Below, one piece after another: positions 45,116 through 59,005 of a DNA stretch of 64,000 nt. Each line of letters starts with the position of its first letter. Positions within the stretch are counted from its first letter, which is position 1. The position numbers and the translations under genes are program-made. Origin of the DNA: Neocallimastix lanati (nom. inval.) (Eukaryota > Neocallimastigomycota > Neocallimastigomycetes > Neocallimastigales > Neocallimastigaceae); contig JACVTC010000014.1 of assembly GCA_016946835.1 (NCBI GenBank), positions 325,001 through 389,000 on the forward strand. Direction: 5' to 3'. The notes beneath the pieces were generated by a model. The model ran no database searches. It saw only the letters and a program-made list of their open reading frames with translations, and was not told the origin of the DNA.

Positions 45116-45389
45116 TTATAAAAAAAAAAAACAAAGAAGCAAAATAAAATATTGAATAATAATACTTTTAACTCATTACTATTATTTAAAATTTTCGAAT
45201 AATACTTTTATTGATCATTAAAATTTCTTTCAAACGGTGAAAAAAAAAAACTAAAAAAAAAAAAAAAAAAAAAAATAACAACAATAATAACAACAACAAC
45301 AAAAAAAAGAAAGTACTTAATTAAGAGCATATATAAAAATACATAAATATATATATATATAAACATTAAACATATAACATTATTATATA
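42787..45389. other. AT-rich spacer
   Basis: No gene is seen. A/T-rich throughout, with T runs near 43311 and 44349 and A runs near 43760-43802. A variable (CAA/TAA)n stretch at 45275-45310 precedes the LIM gene. Confidence 0.75.
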
Positions 45390-47429
45390 ATGGCATCAAA
45401 TGGAAATGGAAAATGTTGTATATGTTCAAAAGCTGTGTAAGTGTATTTTTTCATGAAGAAGATAAAACTATTATAGTATTAATTATGATAAATCATATCA
45501 AAAAAAAAAAAAAAAAAAAAAGCAATATTAAAATGAAAACTACATATATATATTTATTTAAAACATATATTTTCAATAACAAATTTAAATTAAAATTAAA
45601 ATTATAACAAAAAAAAAAAAAAAAATAATATATAAAATTTAAATATTAATTAGATATGCTACCGAATTAATGGTGGTTGATGAAAGAGAATATCATAAAG
45701 GGGTAAATATTAAGAAATTTATAATTTACTTAATAAAAAAAAAAAAAACATGCTATTTAATATTATATAAATATATTATTTTATTAAATATCTAATTAAA
45801 ATTATATTATAATTTATTAAATTCAGTGTTTTCGATGTAATATATGTAATAGACCAGTAACTATCACTTCATATACTGTAAATATCTAAATTAAAATTTA
45901 TTCTTTTTATTATATCTTTAAATGATTGTAGTAAAAATTAAATATATTTTTATTTTATATAAATTTTAAATAAAATACTTTTTTTTTTTTTTTATATATA
46001 TATATTTCATATTACAGTCCTATAATGGTGAAATATATTGTAAAACTCACAAACCATCAATTGGTATATATTTAATTTATTTAAAACTTTTTTAAATGAA
46101 TTTAAATATTATAAAAATTTATTAATAAGAGTAAATAATAATAATGTGGAATAATATAAATCAAATATATTTGATTTATATTAAATAATAAAATATAAAA
46201 ATAACGAAAAAAATAAAGATAAACAAAAAAACGTGAAAATTTTTATATTAATACCTGTAATAAACAATAATAATATTAATAATAATATTATTAATAATAA
46301 TAAAATAAATAATATATAATAATAAAATAAATAATATATAATAATAAAATAAATAATAAATAATAAATAATAAATAATAAATAATAAATAATAAATAATA
46401 AATAATAAATAATAAATAATAAATAATAAATAATAAATAATAATAATAAATAATAAATAGTAATAATAATAATTATAATAAATATTAATATGGGAAATTT
46501 TTTTAGATTCTAAAAGTCCAGAACCACTATCAAGATTGCATAGTATTTCATATGATAGTTCAAACACACCACCGGCGCTAAAACATGCTAGAAATCAAAC
46601 GGCACCTCCTCTATTATTTAATAGATCAGGATCAATCAAAGTTCATGATAATGATAATAGAAGTAATAATAATATATTAATTTTTATATTATTCAAATAA
46701 TTTATTATTTATTATTTTTTCAATTTTGATTGTTATTATTTATAATAATTAATATATATGATCAAATTATATACATATTTTACATTATTCATATTATTAT
46801 TTTATTTAATAAATAAACAAACAAACGAACATATATATATATATAGATTCAGCAGAAAATGTGTATTCACTTAAAAATATATTTGAAAAAAATGAATCTG
46901 ATCCACAGTCACCGACATTTGATAGAATAGAATCATTAAAAAAAGAAATTCAGCAAAATAATAATAGTAATAATGAAATTTTATATAGACCCCTATCAAA
47001 AGCAAATTCTCTAAGGATAAAGAAATTAAATTCAGGAGATCACGGTGAAAAAATGGAAAAAATTAGTAAAATACTAAGTGAAATTGATGAAAATTGGAAT
47101 GAATTTGAAAAAACGAACTCGGAGTATGTTAAACAAACTAAAACATCAGAAGACAAAAATGAAATAGAAAATGATGATAAAGCAAATAAAACATCAAAAA
47201 ATGAAGAAGAACAAGAAGAACCAATATTGACAGAAGAAGAAATAAAAGAAAAAATATCAAAAAGTGAAAAAGAAATGGATGAAACTATCCGAAGAATTGA
47301 AACATATATTAGTAAGTTTTATGAACGAAAAAATGAAGCAAGTAGCCCAGAGAGTTCAATAGAATCATTTTTAGAGGAATATTCAATAGAATCGTCAGGA
47401 AAACCCTCAACATTTGTAAAGATTTATAT

Positions 47430-47461
<32 letters not shown>

Positions 47462-48462
47462 ATTTTATTTTTCCTATAAAACAAAAAACAAAAATATTAA
47501 GTTCTTAAAGAAAAAAGAAAGATCTTTGTATTTATTTATTTTTTTTTAATTATTTATTTGGTTATATAAACCTATATATCGAAAATTATATATCAAATAG
47601 AAGGAAAATAATATAATTGGTGGTATAAATAATATATTTAAGAAAAATTCAGAAAGAGGTGTTCAATCTAATGCTAATAAAGCGAATGTAATTTGGATAA
47701 GAGCAATGGTAAATTTCAAATAATTATATATATATAATCATATTATATATTTTATATTACACACATTTTCATTATTTTTCATAATTATATATATAATAAA
47801 TAGTATATTTAAATACAATTGGTTTATTAAAAAAATATTTTTTATAAAAATAAAATATTACGAATATTTTGAAAATAATGTTATATGTATATATTAAACA
47901 TTAATAAAACTAAAATATAAATGACATTAATTCTAAATAGGATGATCTAAATTATGATAAACCTGGAAATGGTCAAACTATTAAAAAACAAAGTAATAGT
48001 CATAAAAAGTATTTAACATCTACGTCAATACAAGATTATTTAAATATTGCATTCGAAACAAGAATTTCAGATAAAAGAACATTAAAACAAATTATAAAAT
48101 CAATGGAGCAATTTTGTAATGAAATAAAACATGGATGTGAATCAAATAAAAATAGGCCATTAGTTGAATCACTAGCATCACCATTAAAATTTCTTATTGA
48201 AACATTAAATTCTTTATATACAAAAATAAGAGGAATCATTCATACTGTGAAATTAACAAAATTTATTAATCTTTTGGTCTCAGTTGAAGACATATTAATA
48301 AAAGAAGGTTTTCAACGAATACCCGAATCTTCATCACAAACTGAATATAGTGAACTATTACAAAATGCTGTAATTGATTTTTATAGTATTCTTAAAAAAT
48401 TTTTTTTATATTTTACTACAAATATATTCAAAGAGACAACTGTTATTAATTATACTAATTAA
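45390..48462 (+). CDS. LIM-domain protein with helical C-terminal region
   Basis: Exons 45390-45436, 45654-45702, 45827-45877, 46018-46063, 46507-46662, 46847-47415, 47601-47708 and 47941-48462 give 515 residues. One complete LIM zinc domain occupies residues 9-60 with ligands C9, C12, H30, C33, C36, C39, C57 and H60, the textbook C-x2-C-x17-H-x2-C-x2-C-x2-C-x17-C-x2-H spacing. LIM domains bind proteins, often at actin or adhesion sites. Then come a Ser/Pro-rich linker, an acidic helical region (about 110-300) and a mostly helical C-terminus with SMEQFCNEIKHGCES and LVESLASPLKFLIETLNSLY. The first five exons are short, and introns carry TTATTTA-type repeats. The gene lies 333 bases upstream of a Rap-GAP gene. 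A donor in frame at 48370 (GTAATT) could instead splice to the acceptor at 48795, making one LIM/Rap-GAP protein. Confidence 0.8.
46340..46455. repeat. TAAATAA 7-mer array in LIM-gene intron
   Basis: About fourteen copies of AATAAATA-type 7-mers in the intron between exons 4 and 5 of the LIM gene. The unit is the complement of the TTATTTA repeat at 4498-4540 and 7270-7437, so it is a dispersed microsatellite class in this genome. Confidence 0.8.
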
Positions 48463-48795
48463 TATTGTTATAATATTATTATATTTATTAAGTGTGCTAC
48501 TCTAATAAATTATTCAAAAAATATATTATTAAGATATATTAGACTGAAAGAAAAAGTAATATAATATTTTGTAATTAGTCTTTTATTTTATTTTATTATT
48601 TTATTTTATTTTATTTTATTTTATTTTTGTTTTTATTTTTTGTTTTTATTTTTTATTTTTTTTTTTTTTTAATTTTTTTTTTTTATTTTATTATATTTAT
48701 TCTATATTTAAAAAAAAAAAAATAAATAAAAAAATTAATGTTTTTGAATACATATATATAATGTATATATAATGTTTATATTAATTAAATTTTAG

Positions 48796-51183
48796 ATGAA
48801 TGTATTTGAGAGGGATACTTTCAGAATAGAGATTATATCAAATTGTGACGATGTTACTTTATCATATCAAGATAGTGTTCTTGATCGATTAAATACTGAT
48901 GCTAAATTATATAGAACTTCATTTATTGATCAAGGTAAAAAAAAAAAAAAAGCCTTATTAATTCCTTTTTTTTAATTAATAATAATGTCATTAATATAAA
49001 CAAAATATATTTATTTATATATAAAAAAATAAAAAGAACATAGAAATTATGTTGGTAATCAACCATGTTTAGGAGGTCCATTTATTATATCTATTAAAAA
49101 ATTGAAAAAAAATCAAACTATCGATGTAAAGGCAGAAGATAATGCTGCATATCAAGCTATTGTTAGAATTAAGGATGTATGTGTATTCTTTATTTTAATT
49201 AAATAATTATATATTTCAAATAAAAATATAATATTTAAATTACTTTATTAAAAAAAAAATAAATATTAGTATTAATATTAAATAAATTATTTATTAATAT
49301 TTTATACAAAAATTAAAAATAAATTATAGGTTCCAGAAATAATTGCATTGATTCCATCAGTTACTGTACGATCACAATCAAAAATTCGTTCATCAACATC
49401 ATGGAAATCCGTATTACAAGCAATTCATCCTGAAATGAATGTTAATAGTGTATGTAAAATAAAAGAAAAAGATAAAACATTCCAAAAAAGACTGACAGAT
49501 TTAGATGAATTTCAGGTAAATTATTATTATAAATTTATATATTTACATGAACATATTAACAAATAAAAAAAAAAAAAAATTTTTTTCAGTTTTTTTTTTT
49601 TATATTAATATCTAATATCATCATTTTAATAATTTAAAAATAATTAGTGTGTTCGAAAATTCAAATTTGGTATTTTATATGCAAAAGAAGGTCAGAAATC
49701 TGAAGAAGAAATGTTTAATAATGGTATATATTTTGTATTATATATATAAAAAAAAAGCTTTTTCATTATTATTATATATTATATATATTATTGTATTAAT
49801 AATATTATTTTAATTAAAAAAATAATTAATAAAGAAAATGGAAGTAGAACATTTTATGAATTTCTATCGATTCTTGGTGATACAGTAGAACTAAAAAATT
49901 ATTCTGGATATGCAGCTGGTTTGGATTGTCAATATGGTAATACAGGAAATAGCACAGTTGTAACAAAAGTGAGTGTTTATTATATATATATGTAAATATA
50001 AATTCATATATATATGTATACATATGCATTAAATATAACATTGATAATATTATATATATTACTTTATAAATAAATTAAAATATAAATTTTTTTAAAAAAA
50101 AAATGTTTTTTTATATAGTGGAGAGATTATGAAGTAACATATCATGTATCTACTATGTTACCTTATGATAAAGAAGATAGACAACAAATTCAAAGAAAGA
50201 GACATATAGGAAATGGTATAACTAAAAAATATTTAGATAACTGTTATAATAAAGATATTAATTATACTTATTTTTATGTTTAATATTTATTTTTATAATT
50301 AAAACATAAAAAATAAAAAAAAAAAAATTTTTTTTTCATAAAATTAGATATTGTATGTTTTATATTTTTGGATGGTAAAGCAAAATTTGATCCAGGTACA
50401 ATCATATCACAATTTTTACATATTTTTATTGTTGTTCAACCATTACAACCTGAAGAAAGTTTAGGTATAGGATATAGGGTTACTGTAGTATCAAAAACTG
50501 ATGTTCCTATATTTGGACCACCACTTCCCCCTTCAGGTATTTTCCACAATATTTCATCATTAAGAGACTTCTTATTAGCTAAAAGTATTAATGGTGAATT
50601 TGCAGCCTATATGGCTCCAAAATTCTCCAAACCACAATTAAGAACTCGTGGTGCTTTAATAGAAGATTTAGTTAAAGATTACTACGATGTTTCCAGTATT
50701 ATTAATTCATCTCTTTCATTAAATAATATGTCAAATCAAGGAACAAATAACAATTCTCAATCCCCAACAAATATATCATTTGATGATGGTGTCATATCAA
50801 CAAATCGAAAAGGAAATGCACCATCAATAACAGCTGTTGAAGAAGAGGAAGATGAACCAGTAATGAAAAAATCACATAGTACAAATAATTTAAATAGCAG
50901 TGAAAAGGTAACCAGTGAAATAAAGTTAAATCGGTACGATTCATGTGATTCCATTTCAATGAAAAATCAAAACTCAAAAAATAATTGTAAATTGAACAAA
51001 AATAAATAATAATATATTCAATTATGTATTATAACAATAATAAATAAATATATAAATAAATAAATAGTATTAATAATAATAGTAATAAAAATAATAATAA
51101 TAGTAATAAAAATAATAATATAATTATAATAATAATAATAATTATAATAATAATAATAATAAAAATAATAATAATAAAAATAA

Positions 51184-51225
<42 letters not shown>

Positions 51226-51238
51226 TAACAACAACAAC

Positions 51239-51285
<47 letters not shown>

Positions 51286-51675
51286 TAATAATAAAGAATT
51301 AACATCAAAATAAATAAATAAACATTTAAAAATAAAAGAAAATATTTAAAATAATAAATACATTTAATTTAAAGACTAAACTTAATTAATATATATATTA
51401 TATAAATTTATTATACATTATATTAGTAATAACTAGATCTCAAACTTCCGTATCCTCAGATAATGGTAATAATAAAATAAATATAATAATAATAAATAAT
51501 AATAAATAGTATAAATATATTTAATTATCTCATTTTTTATTTAAATTCAATATTAATTTATTAATAACACATATATATATTTTAAAAAAAAATAGAAAAG
51601 AAAAAATCCTTGGGTTCATTAATATCATCGATAAGTAATATGGGAAAGGGAAAACCTCATGGACCACATCAATAA
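48796..51675 (+). CDS. Rap-type GTPase-activating protein
   Basis: Exons 48796-48934, 49037-49176, 49330-49515, 49648-49723, 49835-49968, 50119-50215, 50348-50986, 51427-51465 and 51596-51675 give 509 residues. The Rap-GAP fold is clear: [97 protein letters not shown] and [11 protein letters not shown] match Rap1GAP/SIPA1 segments in order. The RHIGND segment carries the asparagine that in this family acts as the catalytic thumb; here an intron splits the N/D pair. The enzyme should stimulate GTP hydrolysis by Rap or a related GTPase. The C-terminus is Ser/Asn-rich. A stop is reached at 51009 if the donor at 50987 is ignored; splicing past a (TAA)n-filled intron adds [15 protein letters not shown]... 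and is my preference. The first ATG follows TTTTAG, so a link to the LIM gene upstream is possible. Confidence 0.85.
51060..51296. repeat. (TAA)n microsatellite in Rap-GAP intron
   Basis: A long (AAT/TAA)n array with AAC and AAA interruptions inside the 440-base intron that I infer between 50987 and 51426. Its presence right after an in-frame stop at 51009 would make an automatic annotation end the gene too early. Confidence 0.75.
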
Positions 51676-52320
51676 TCAAATAATAAATAAATAAATTAAA
51701 AAATTAAAAAAAAAAAAAATAATAATAAAATAGTAATAGTAAATAAATAATAAATAACAATAATAATATTTTTAATAATTAAAAAAAAAAAAAAAAAAAA
51801 AAAATAATTATAAATAAAAAATATATATCTTATTTTATTTCATTTTTTTTAATATTATTATTATTTATATATATAATAATTATCTAATATATATATAATT
51901 TTTTTTTTTAATACAAAATAATAGAAATACAAATATAATAGAAAAAAAAAAAAAAAAAAAAAAAATAAAGATAAAAATAAAAATAAAAAATAAAAATAAA
52001 AATAATATTAAATAATAATGTCAAATTATTATTAACAAACTAAAAAAAAAAAAAAAAAAAAAATACTTTAATACTTTTTAAATATTATTTATATTTGCTA
52101 TGATTAATATAAATGATATAACAAATAAAATAAATTATAAATATAAAATATTATATTTAAAAAATAAAAAACAATATTATGTAAAATAAATGTTAATTTA
52201 TTACTATTAATAACTCATTTATTATATTTATATTTATTTTTTTTTCTGAAAATTAGTAAATTTCAAATTTGTAAATTCTTCCATTATTTTAAATCTTTAT
52301 TAATATTCATAAATTATATA

Positions 52321-52370
<50 letters not shown>

Positions 52371-52831
52371 CATTATTATTTATTTATTTATTTTATTTAT
52401 TTATTTAGATATTTCATTAATTATTTATGATAAACTTTATTGCTATATATATATATATATATATATTTTAAATATTTTGTTTATTTTGTTTAAATAAATA
52501 TATTTTATTATTATTATTATGATTATTTGCTAATTGTTAAACTGTTACAAAATTTAAAGGGATGAATATAAAAAATATATATAGTAGTATGGTATATATA
52601 TAAATATTATATTTAAAAACAAATACACTGTTATTTTTTAATTGAGTTTAATATATAATATTTCATAATTTTATATTTATTTATTTAATATATTAATTTA
52701 TTTACTTAATAATAATTATTAATATTAATGATATTTTTTTAATGTTATTATTATTTTCCTCCTTAAATATATTTATATTTATTCTTGGAAGTTATTACAA
52801 ATATTATAAGTAAATATATTTATTATATTCA
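51676..52831. other. AT-rich spacer between convergent genes
   Basis: The 3' ends of the Rap-GAP (+) and DHHC (-) genes face each other here. Contents are A runs (51781-51803, 51943-51965), a T run of about 46 bases at 52323-52368, an (AT)n stretch near 52445 and short AT repeats. No gene or named terminator signal is seen. Confidence 0.75.
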
Positions 52832-53942
52832 TCATTGAAATTCATGTTTAGGATAATGATATCCATCACCGATACTATAAAACAAATAATAATATAATTT
52901 GTATAAATTAATATAAGGAAATTTAAAACTTTCAATTTTATATTACTTAATAGTTAATAAAATTATAATTAAACTATGAAATAATTTAATAAGAATATAT
53001 ATATATTTATTAATACTTACGAGGAAGGTACTGGTATAAACCAACGTTTAGGGTCTTTACCAAACACTTGATAGAAATTATCTAATTTTCCAATATCATA
53101 TGGGTTATGTAAAATACTCTTTGGTATATTTTTTGGACTATCTGATACAAAGAATGGTGAACGATTTCTTGGACTATCATATTCCTTAATTTTTGCATTT
53201 AACTTATCCTTTTTTTTTTTTAATTCTTTTCTTTTTTCTTCAATATTTGGATCAGAAGGTGAATTATTGATCAATTCTTCTAACTCATTAACTTCATCTT
53301 TCATTTTATCAATTTCTCTTTTACCATTATCTCTTATAATATTAAAACGATATCTACGAATTCTTCTTTGTTTATCAAATAATTCTAAAGTAGTAGCATT
53401 TCCCAATAGATTTTGATAAATGTGAGTAACACAGAAAATTAAAACTGATACTCCTAATACAAATGATAAAAAGATATGAATAATCCAGAGTTTCTTGTGA
53501 TCTGGGAAAAATATAAAATCATCAAATAACTTTAAATAGATTTTATTAAAATAAATAAAACAAAACAAAAACATAAATAAAAGTATAAAAAAAAAAATAA
53601 AAATAAAATTAGTTATTAAAGATTTTTATAAATATGAATAATCTATAAATTTTCTCAAATATCATTTATAAAATGAAACAGTATATATATATATTTTAAA
53701 TTTATCATATATAATTTACTCTATCTGAAAATGGGAAATCTATAACAAATGAAATAAAAACTGTTAGGAATTGGAATAAAATAAAAAATGAACCATAGAA
53801 AAGGAAAAGAATGAAATATTTATAATTATAGAAACCAACACAATTACTTAACCTAAATTTAATTATTTTTATTATAATGAATGTTTAAAACAGATTTATA
53901 TATATATAATTAATATAAAATAATAATAATAATAATTACATA

Positions 53943-53975
<33 letters not shown>

Positions 53976-55752
53976 ACCATGGACAATGACTAGTTATTAA
54001 TTTTGTTTTGAAATAATATATTGATAGATAGATAATCAGTTATAATAAAAATTTAATATTAATATAAAGTAATATTAATTAATTTATTTGTTTTAATATT
54101 TTTTTTATAAAAATTAAAATTAAATATTATTATTTTCATACTGATCCATTTTTAAGACACATCTAAAATAATAATTAATTTAATAAAATAATAATAAAAA
54201 TATATATACAATTAATAATTGTTTATTCAATATTTATTTATATATTCTTTTAAATATAATATATATACCTATTACAAACCGAGCAATGATGAGTTCTGTT
54301 CAATTTAAAATATTAATATATTTTATAATATTATATTATTTTATTAATAAATATTATACTTTTACGTATTTATATATTTGTGTAATTTTTAAACTATTGA
54401 TTAAAAAATATTAAAAATTATACAAATAATTTTTTAATCAATAGTTTAAAAATTACACTATTTACATATTATATATAAATATAAATATATATATATATTT
54501 ATTATTTATTTTTTTTTTTTTTATTGTAATTTTTAAATATTACGTAGTTTACCTTTCTGGTTTAAATCCTAAGCACTTTTTACATACTATACTATTCATT
54601 TCTTCTTCATTTTCAATATTTCTTCTATTACTATTAGAAGGAATTTCCTCTTCAATAGATTCATTAGAATTACTATTTTTATTGAATTTTTTGATATTTC
54701 TTTCAATTATTCTATCATTATCAATGTCAATACTAATCTGGTCTTTTTTATTGACAGAACGGTTAAAAACTGTATTTTCTAAATTTGGTTTTTCGTTTAA
54801 AAATGAAACAGTTTGTTCTTTTCTTGTGGAACTGCTATTTAATGGATTAATTAAAGCTTCTGTACTATTTTGTTCATTTGCATTTGAGGAGGATGCGATT
54901 TCTGTTGATTGAATATCTATTGAATAATTATTATTATTTTCATTGAATTTATTATTTATAATTAAAGAATCTGAAGAGAAATGATTAAAATTAGCATAAA
55001 TAAAAGTAATTAAAAGTAATATATTATAATTATTATCATTATTATTACCACTATTGTTTAGTTTTTCTTCGTTCTTTAATAAAGCACCAGTGGAATGCTG
55101 AGAACTGTTGGTAGATGTAGATTCATTCATTTTTTTTAATTCTGGTATTTCTTCAAGAGTAGTGTAATAAGAAGCTAATTCATCTCTTGATAAAACATTT
55201 ATTACATCCTAAAAATTTCAAATATTAAATAAAATTTATTGTTTGTATTGATTTTATTAAAAAAGAATTTTATATTTATATTTCAATAAGAATTAATAAC
55301 AATACGATATTCATCAATTTTTTTTTTTTTTTTTAATTTTTTTTATTTTATAAGACTTTAATGAATATAATTAATACCTTTGTTGGACATCCTGGATCTG
55401 TAAATGTGACCATATTATAACTATATACAAAAATTACCAATAATACATTATATATAATTAAATATATAATACTTTGTACTATATGACCTTCTGAAATTAA
55501 GGTCCCTTTTTTTATATTAATTAATAATTATTTAAAAAATTAAAATATATTATTGTATTTTTTTATAAATTAATATTTATAGAATACATGTTAATAAATA
55601 TCATAAATATCATATAATAATAATATATTTATATATATAAAAATTATTAACTTACAACAATAATTAAAAATATAATCAATAAATGAAGCCAAAACTAATC
55701 CATATACAAATAAAATTGGTAAATACTGACCAAAACTTTTTCTTAAATACAT
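52832..55752 (-). CDS. DHHC protein S-acyltransferase (palmitoyltransferase)
   Basis: Minus-strand exons 55752-55656, 55505-55378, 55208-54553, 54295-54269, 54162-54142, 53989-53978, 53852-53720, 53529-53021 and 52874-52832 give 541 residues. The DHHC cysteine-rich domain is assembled from six exons: C284/C287 (CKKC), H297 and C298 (THHC), C301, C304, then D309-H310-H311-C312-P-W and NCVG. Exon 6 is 12 nt and encodes HCP plus parts of the flanking codons. Four membrane segments are visible: two before the domain (one leading into VTFTDPGCPTK, the family's DPG motif) and two after it (YFILFLFYGSFFILFQFL; HIFLSFVLGVSVLIFCV). The C-terminus has the TTLEL motif, NPYDIGKLDNFYQVFG and GDGYHYP, all typical of DHHC enzymes. 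It attaches fatty acyl groups to cysteines of membrane proteins through a C312 acyl intermediate. An Asn/Ser-rich insert of about 200 residues before the domain is unusual. Confidence 0.9.
54380..54458. repeat. perfect 30-base inverted repeat in a DHHC-gene intron
   Basis: Arms 54380-54409 and 54429-54458 are exact reverse complements (arm begins GTGTAATTTTTAAACTATTG) with a 19-base loop. It lies in the intron between exons 3 and 4 of the acyltransferase gene and could form a strong hairpin in the pre-mRNA. A small MITE-like insertion is another explanation. Confidence 0.9.
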
Positions 55753-57364
55753 TGTCATTAAATTATTATTATATGTTAATTATTTCAAAATTTTTAATGA
55801 TTCGGTATTATTTAATTTTTTTGCTAATTATTTAATTTATTTGTTAGTTATTTATTTATTTGCTATTTAATTTATTCTTTTGTTATTTATTTTATTTGTT
55901 TGTTATTATTTAAAAGGAATTGAAAGAATTTATATTTATGTATTTAACGAGTGCATTGAATTTAGTTAATTTTAATTAGAAAATTGATATCTATTATTGT
56001 ATATTAAATAATAAATAATTATGAAAAATATCAAATTTTTTGCAATTGTTTATTCTTTTTTATTTTTATTTTTATTTTTTATTTTTTTTTTTAATTTTAT
56101 ATATAAATGTATGTATATTTTTTTATTAGCTGATAATTAATACTTTTATTAATATATTTTAAGTATAAAACAATTTTTATACTATAAATAAATAATAATA
56201 AAACTCTATATTGAAATTTCCTTAATTAATGAAAGGATTCAACAAAGAAAAAAAAATTTCTTTTTTAAATATTTTTTTATTTTTTTGTATTTTTTAAATG
56301 GAAATTCTTTCTTTAAATACTTTATTCCAATTTACTTTCAAAAAAAACAAGATTAAATAAAAAAAGAATAAAAGAAGTATTTTTTTTTTATTGCCGAAAA
56401 TTAAAGTAATAATAATAAAATTTATTATTAATTTATATTTGTCAATAAAAAAAATAATAAATTATTATATTATGAATAAATTATTAAATCAAATAAAAAG
56501 GTTTATTAGTAATAATACTTTATTCAATAAATTTAATATATTATTAATATATAGATTAACATATTTTAATGTATTGTTTTTGTATTAATAAATACATTAG
56601 TTTATTGAGTTTGACTTTAAATAAAATATTTAAAATCAAACTTTAAGAATTATTATTATTAATAATAAATGATATAAAAAATTAGATAATGATGAAAAAA
56701 TAAAAAATGATAATTTATGAATTTCAGTTAATATTTTAGAATTTTAAAATATATTAATCATAATACAAATGAAAAAATTTTTTTTAGATATTTAATAATA
56801 TTTAATAACTAAATAACTAATAACATCTAAAGTAAAAAGAAGTTTAATTTTTGGTGTTATATACGGAACATTATATTAATAAATATTTAATAATTAATAT
56901 TTAAAATTATTTTAGTTTGAATATTATATAATTAGACATTTTAAATTGTGTAACCTTACATTAATATATATTATATTAAATTTTATTTTTTAAATCATTC
57001 CTCTTTTTTTTTTTTTTTTAAAAAAGAAAACAAAATAAAATAAAAATATTAAGAATGATATGATAAATAAAAAGTTTTATATTCGATATAAATAATAAGA
57101 AAGATTATTTTTTCTTTCAAATGTTAATAATACCTTTTACCATCATGCTTTTAATTTTTAAAAAAATTAAAATTTAAATTTAAAAGAGAAAAATAATTTT
57201 TTTTTTTATATTTCCAATGTTAAATAATAATGGAAAATACTCTCTTTTTTTTAAATATAAATCATTATTCATAATTCAATTTCAGAATATATAATATTCT
57301 AATAATTAGTTGATTAATTAATATCTAATAATAATAATAATAATAGTACAATAAAATTAAAAAT

Positions 57365-57396
<32 letters not shown>

Positions 57397-58614
57397 TATA
57401 ATATTTCGAATTATATGAATCTTCTATGAAAAAAAAAATTAATAAAAAACTAATTTAATAATTAATAAACTATTTATTAATAATAATTTTTCTTCGATGA
57501 TAAATTGCTTTTTAAGAACGTAATTATTATTTTATTAGAGTTTAATCAAATATCAGGTAATAAAAAATTTAAAATATTTTTAATCAAATATCAGGTAATA
57601 AAAAATTTAAAATATTTTTAAACGTTCATAATAATTTAAATATTTTTAAGATAAAATATATATCTATTTAATTTTAAAATTTTCAATCCTAAATTAACAC
57701 TGAATATTAAGTTTTATAAAAAAAAAAATAAATTTAAAATAAAATAAATATTGATAATAATAATCAAATTATATTAATAATCAAAGAAAAAATATAATAA
57801 TATTATTATTTTTCATAATAATAAAATAGAAAATAAATAGATTATAATTTGTAATAAATTATTTGAATAGAAAAACATAACAAAAAATTTAAATATATAG
57901 TATAAATTTAAAATATATATTAAAATTTTTTTTATAATTAAAAATATTTTTTTTTTATTAATTTATATAAATAATAATAATTCATGAGGTTATTGTTATT
58001 TTATTATCTAACAATCCAATTAAACTAAATATTATTATTACAAAAATAAAATAAATAAATTTCTAAAACAAATTACTATTAAGTATTTAAATAGATAATT
58101 ATGTTTATTAAATTGAATTCAATGGTTCAAAAATAAAGTCTAAAAACTAAAATAATAATTATAAAAAATAGTAATTGAAATTATTATATAATAAGCTTTA
58201 AAATAAATAAAATAATAAAATAAAAGGGAAGGAAAAGGAAATCATTATTATTTATTCCAAATTATACAACATATACCAAATATAAAAGATAGAAAAAAAA
58301 AATAAAATAAACATAAAAAAGTATTAAAATTAATTTAACAATCAATATTTATTATATTATATTATATTATATTATAACAAGTTTATGTCATTTATATTTG
58401 TATACCAGTAAATAATAAAAATTATATTTGATAGTGTAAATTTAATCAAATCACATAATAAATTTATTGTATATGAAAATTAGAAAAACTAAAAAATTAA
58501 TTAAAAATAATAAAATAAATCAACAAGGAAAAATAATATATATAAATGTTATAATATTATTATAAACTATTTATAAAAATTTATAAATATATGTATAAAT
58601 ATTTAATAAATAAA
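55753..58614. other. AT-rich spacer between divergent DHHC and vinculin genes
   Basis: No gene is seen. A 38-base perfect tandem duplication lies at 57541-57618 (unit starts TTTAATCAAATATCAGGTAA), (TTA)n at about 57367-57396 and (ATATT)n near 58350-58374. Small A/T open frames such as 56391-56588 lack any family motif. Promoters for both flanking genes should lie at the ends. Confidence 0.75.
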
Positions 58615-58934
58615 ATGAATACAGTTACAAAGAAAAAAATATTAACACCAGTAGTAGAAGTAATATCAGAATTAATAATATTAAATGAAGAAGTTACTGA
58701 AAATAAATCAGATTTTCCCGATATAACAGAATTTGCAATTGAAGTTTCAAAGCAAATTGAACAAGTCGTAAATATTGGTTATTCTTACATGAATAGTATA
58801 AAAGAAGATGCCATACTTCAACAAAAAATGCCTGAAGGGTGCAATGAAGGTTAATTTTTAATAAAAAAAATAAATAAAAAATACCTTATTTTTTTTTTTT
58901 AATTTTTTTTTTTAAAATTTTATTTTTATTTTTA

Positions 58935-59005
<71 letters not shown>

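Noticed and set aside
50757-51308. Minus-strand frames opposite the Rap-GAP C-terminus
   Set aside because: Shadows of the sense exon and of the (TAA)n intron repeat.
56391-56588. 65-residue frame resembling AT-rich organelle genes
   Set aside because: Composition alone; no homologous motif, and the surrounding spacer gives similar chance frames.
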